From an uncultured Eubacteriales bacterium (GTDB taxonomy: Bacteria > Bacillota > Clostridia > Oscillospirales > Acutalibacteraceae): 6,438 nt of DNA. The stretch lies in NCBI GenBank assembly GCA_910580045.1, contig CAJTXF010000105.1:1-6438 (forward strand), read 5' to 3'. The notes below the pieces were generated by a model. It did no database searches, was not told the DNA's origin, and worked only from the letters and a program-made list of their open reading frames with translations. A program made the position numbers and the translations under genes. Of the stretch, positions 5,752 through 6,438 are shown piece after piece (positions within the stretch are counted from its first letter, which is position 1; each line of letters opens with the position of its first letter).

Positions 5752-6438
5752 CTATCGGATACTACTCCCCAGGAGGTTGCCCATCGTCTTGGCTGCTTCT
5801 TTTTGCGCGGCGGTGGTGACGTGGGCGTAGGTGTCCAGGGTGAATCCGGCGCTGTAGTGACCAAGCATACCCGACACCGTTTTGATATCTACTCCATTTT
5901 GGAGTGCCAGGGTCGAAAACGTGTGACGGAGATCGTGGAACCGTATCTTGGGTAGCCCCGCCCTCTCAAGCACCCGATGTAGCATATGCAGGACGCTGTC
6001 CGGCGAGATCGGGCCGCCGTTTGGCGAGGGAAACACATACCCACCAGATACTTTATCCCTCTGCTCTTTGAGGATTTCTACCGCGTCTGCCCCAATGGAC
6101 AGCGTGCGGTAGGAATTTTTTGTCTTCAGCGGAGCCTCAACCACCTCTCCGTCGATTCTGGCCACCTGTCGTTTTACTTGGATAACACCTGTGTCCAGGT
6201 CGATGTCATCCCACTTCAAGCCCAACAGTTCGCCCCGACGTAACCCTGTTGCCAGTTCCAGGTAGTACATTTCGAACACACCGCTGTTCTTAGCCTCGCG
6301 GAAGAAGGCAACTAGTTGGTCTGCGGTCAGCGTTTTCATCTCTTGGTGCTCTACCTTTGGCAGGGCACAACCATCCGTGGGGTTGGTGGAGATGAGTTTT
6401 TGGCTTTTGGCAAGCTCCATCGCAGATGAAATCACCTG
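5752..6438 (-). CDS. Tyrosine-recombinase integrase, C-terminal part (5' end outside window)
   Basis: The reading frame enters from the right edge and ends at TAG (5752-5754). The visible 228 residues cover the end of the core-binding domain and the whole catalytic domain of a phage/ICE-type integrase, which cuts and rejoins DNA at att sites through a tyrosine. The catalytic set is present in order: R in TGLRRGELLGL, K in LKTKNSYRTL, H-x-x-R in FHDLRHTF, H in MLGHYS, and the nucleophile Y in TLDTYAHVT (codon at 5827-5829). Roughly 120-170 N-terminal residues should lie beyond the window. A GTG at 6435 is an internal codon, not the start, since the frame continues through 6438. The gene ends about 100 bp from the tRNA-fMet fragment, the classical int-att arrangement, so it probably belongs to an element extending to the right. 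Its GC content is visibly lower than that of polC. Confidence 0.93.
   Translation of the reverse strand, partial: QVISSAMELAKSQKLISTNPTDGCALPKVEHQEMKTLTADQLVAFFREAKNSGVFEMYYLELATGLRRGELLGLKWDDIDLDTGVIQVKRQVARIDGEVVEAPLKTKNSYRTLSIGADAVEILKEQRDKVSGGYVFPSPNGGPISPDSVLHMLHRVLERAGLPKIRFHDLRHTFSTLALQNGVDIKTVSGMLGHYSAGFTLDTYAHVTTAAQKEAAKTMGNLLGSSIR

Overview
The window looks like a fragment of a GC-rich member of the Bacillota, most likely class Clostridia and possibly Oscillospirales. The organism call rests on a full-length PolC-type replicative polymerase, strong AGGAG-type ribosome binding, a Clostridia-type tyrosine integrase and a Bacillota-type initiator tRNA 3' sequence; the order is inferred from codon and intergenic style only.

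Layout. Bases 1-681 hold no gene I can support. They are a dense chain of inverted repeats forming one composite palindromic repeat, with arm A on the left and arm B on the right. Bases 682-783 are the start of a histidine-phosphatase-family gene that breaks off after about 28 recognisable residues. polC runs from 839 to 5185 on the plus strand and appears intact. Bases 5186-5596 are a second copy of the palindromic repeat (arms C and D). Arm C is an inverted copy of arm B, so polC sits between inverted repeats. Arm D stops partway through its hairpin and continues directly into the 3' 50 nt of an initiator tRNA-Met (5597-5646). That is followed by a terminator hairpin, two pairs of short direct repeats, and the 3' part of a tyrosine-recombinase integrase gene on the minus strand (5752 to the window end).

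Reading of the whole. PolC is the chromosomal replicative polymerase. The right end looks like one boundary of an integrated element (prophage or ICE) whose attachment site carries the 3' half of tRNA-fMet. The tRNA 5' half is not on the left; a truncated repeat hairpin is there instead. The simplest explanation I see is integration, or a later recombination, into a repeat hairpin that resembled the tRNA anticodon stem-loop.

The most notable unexplained signal is the repeat family. At least four hairpins in it have different stem sequences in different copies yet stay base-paired through compensatory changes, while the boxes between them are nearly identical. That pattern suggests a folded RNA or single-stranded DNA form is functional. 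I do not recognise it as a named family.
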